Origin: an uncultured Mycoplasmatota bacterium
GTDB lineage: Bacteria; Bacillota_I; Bacilli_A; RF39; UBA660
Assembly (NCBI GenBank): GCA_947645535.1
Contig: CANSDD010000013.1
Coordinates: forward strand, 1 to 22,617
DNA length: 22,617 nt
Direction of reading: 5' to 3'
Shown here: piece after piece, positions 22,617 through 22,617 of the stretch
Numbering within the stretch: position 1 is the stretch's first letter
Layout: every line of letters begins with the position of its first letter
The notes under the pieces: model-generated
Databases searched by the model: none
What the model was told of the DNA's origin: nothing
Seen by the model: only the letters and a program-made list of their open reading frames with translations
Position numbers and translations under genes: made by a program

Positions 22617-22617
22617 C

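Noticed and set aside
1..22617. CRISPR arrays, tRNA or rRNA genes, insertion sequences, integrase genes or attachment sites
   Set aside because: I saw no regularly spaced repeats, no tRNA-like T-loop sequences, no transposase motifs and no direct repeats flanking a block.

Overview
This window comes from a very AT-rich, low-GC Firmicutes-type genome. Nearly every real gene is on the + strand in tightly packed operons with purine-rich Shine-Dalgarno sites. TGA is a genuine stop: it ends the genes at 3298, 10431 and 13276, each overlapping the next start. That argues against the Mycoplasma/Spiroplasma code. The gene types (Ydj-like SPFH/zinc-ribbon proteins, a Yxd/Bce peptide-sensing module, a YoaP-type acetyltransferase) fit an uncultured Bacilli, Erysipelotrichia or Clostridia relative. 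I cannot name the species.

Region 1 (1-8735) is an envelope-associated cluster. A minus-strand XRE-type regulator runs off the left edge. Divergent from it are an SPFH-SHOCT protein, a double zinc-ribbon YdjG-like protein, a zinc-ribbon Yip1-like membrane protein, a four-helix membrane protein with a C-terminal zinc ribbon, a membrane-anchored thermolysin-family (M4) protease with an N-terminal zinc ribbon, another membrane protein with a C-terminal zinc ribbon, and a membrane-anchored protein made only of EF-Tu domains 2 and 3. This cluster is the best candidate for an undescribed system: at least five zinc-ribbon proteins, a membrane scaffold, an outward-facing protease and a GTPase-less EF-Tu fragment in one line.

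Region 2 (8740-12058) is a four-gene set: a WYL-domain regulator, a GyrI-like protein, a GNAT-YoaP acetyltransferase and an SPL-family radical SAM enzyme. The radical SAM protein ends in a putative beta-clamp-binding peptide. A perfect palindrome between the regulator and the other three genes is the likely operator. The set looks like a DNA-damage or small-toxin response.

Region 3 (12059-12613) has no intact gene but appears to hold a decayed type I toxin-antitoxin locus. Region 4 (12614-18050) is a Bce/Yxd-type antimicrobial-peptide detoxification module: response regulator, intramembrane-sensing kinase, ABC ATPase, large permease, a lipoprotein and a YxeA protein. Matching TTACA-N4-TGTAA palindromes lie before the regulator gene and before the transporter genes.

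Region 5 (18073-19777) holds a FabG-like SDR followed by a broken Nudix hydrolase gene. Region 6 (19778-22490) is an overlapping gene pair: a protein with leucine-rich-like segments and a transglutaminase-like domain, then an HD hydrolase with a large C-terminal region that may resemble an ADP-ribosyltransferase. A terminator that could work in both directions closes the window, facing what may be the end of a convergent gene.
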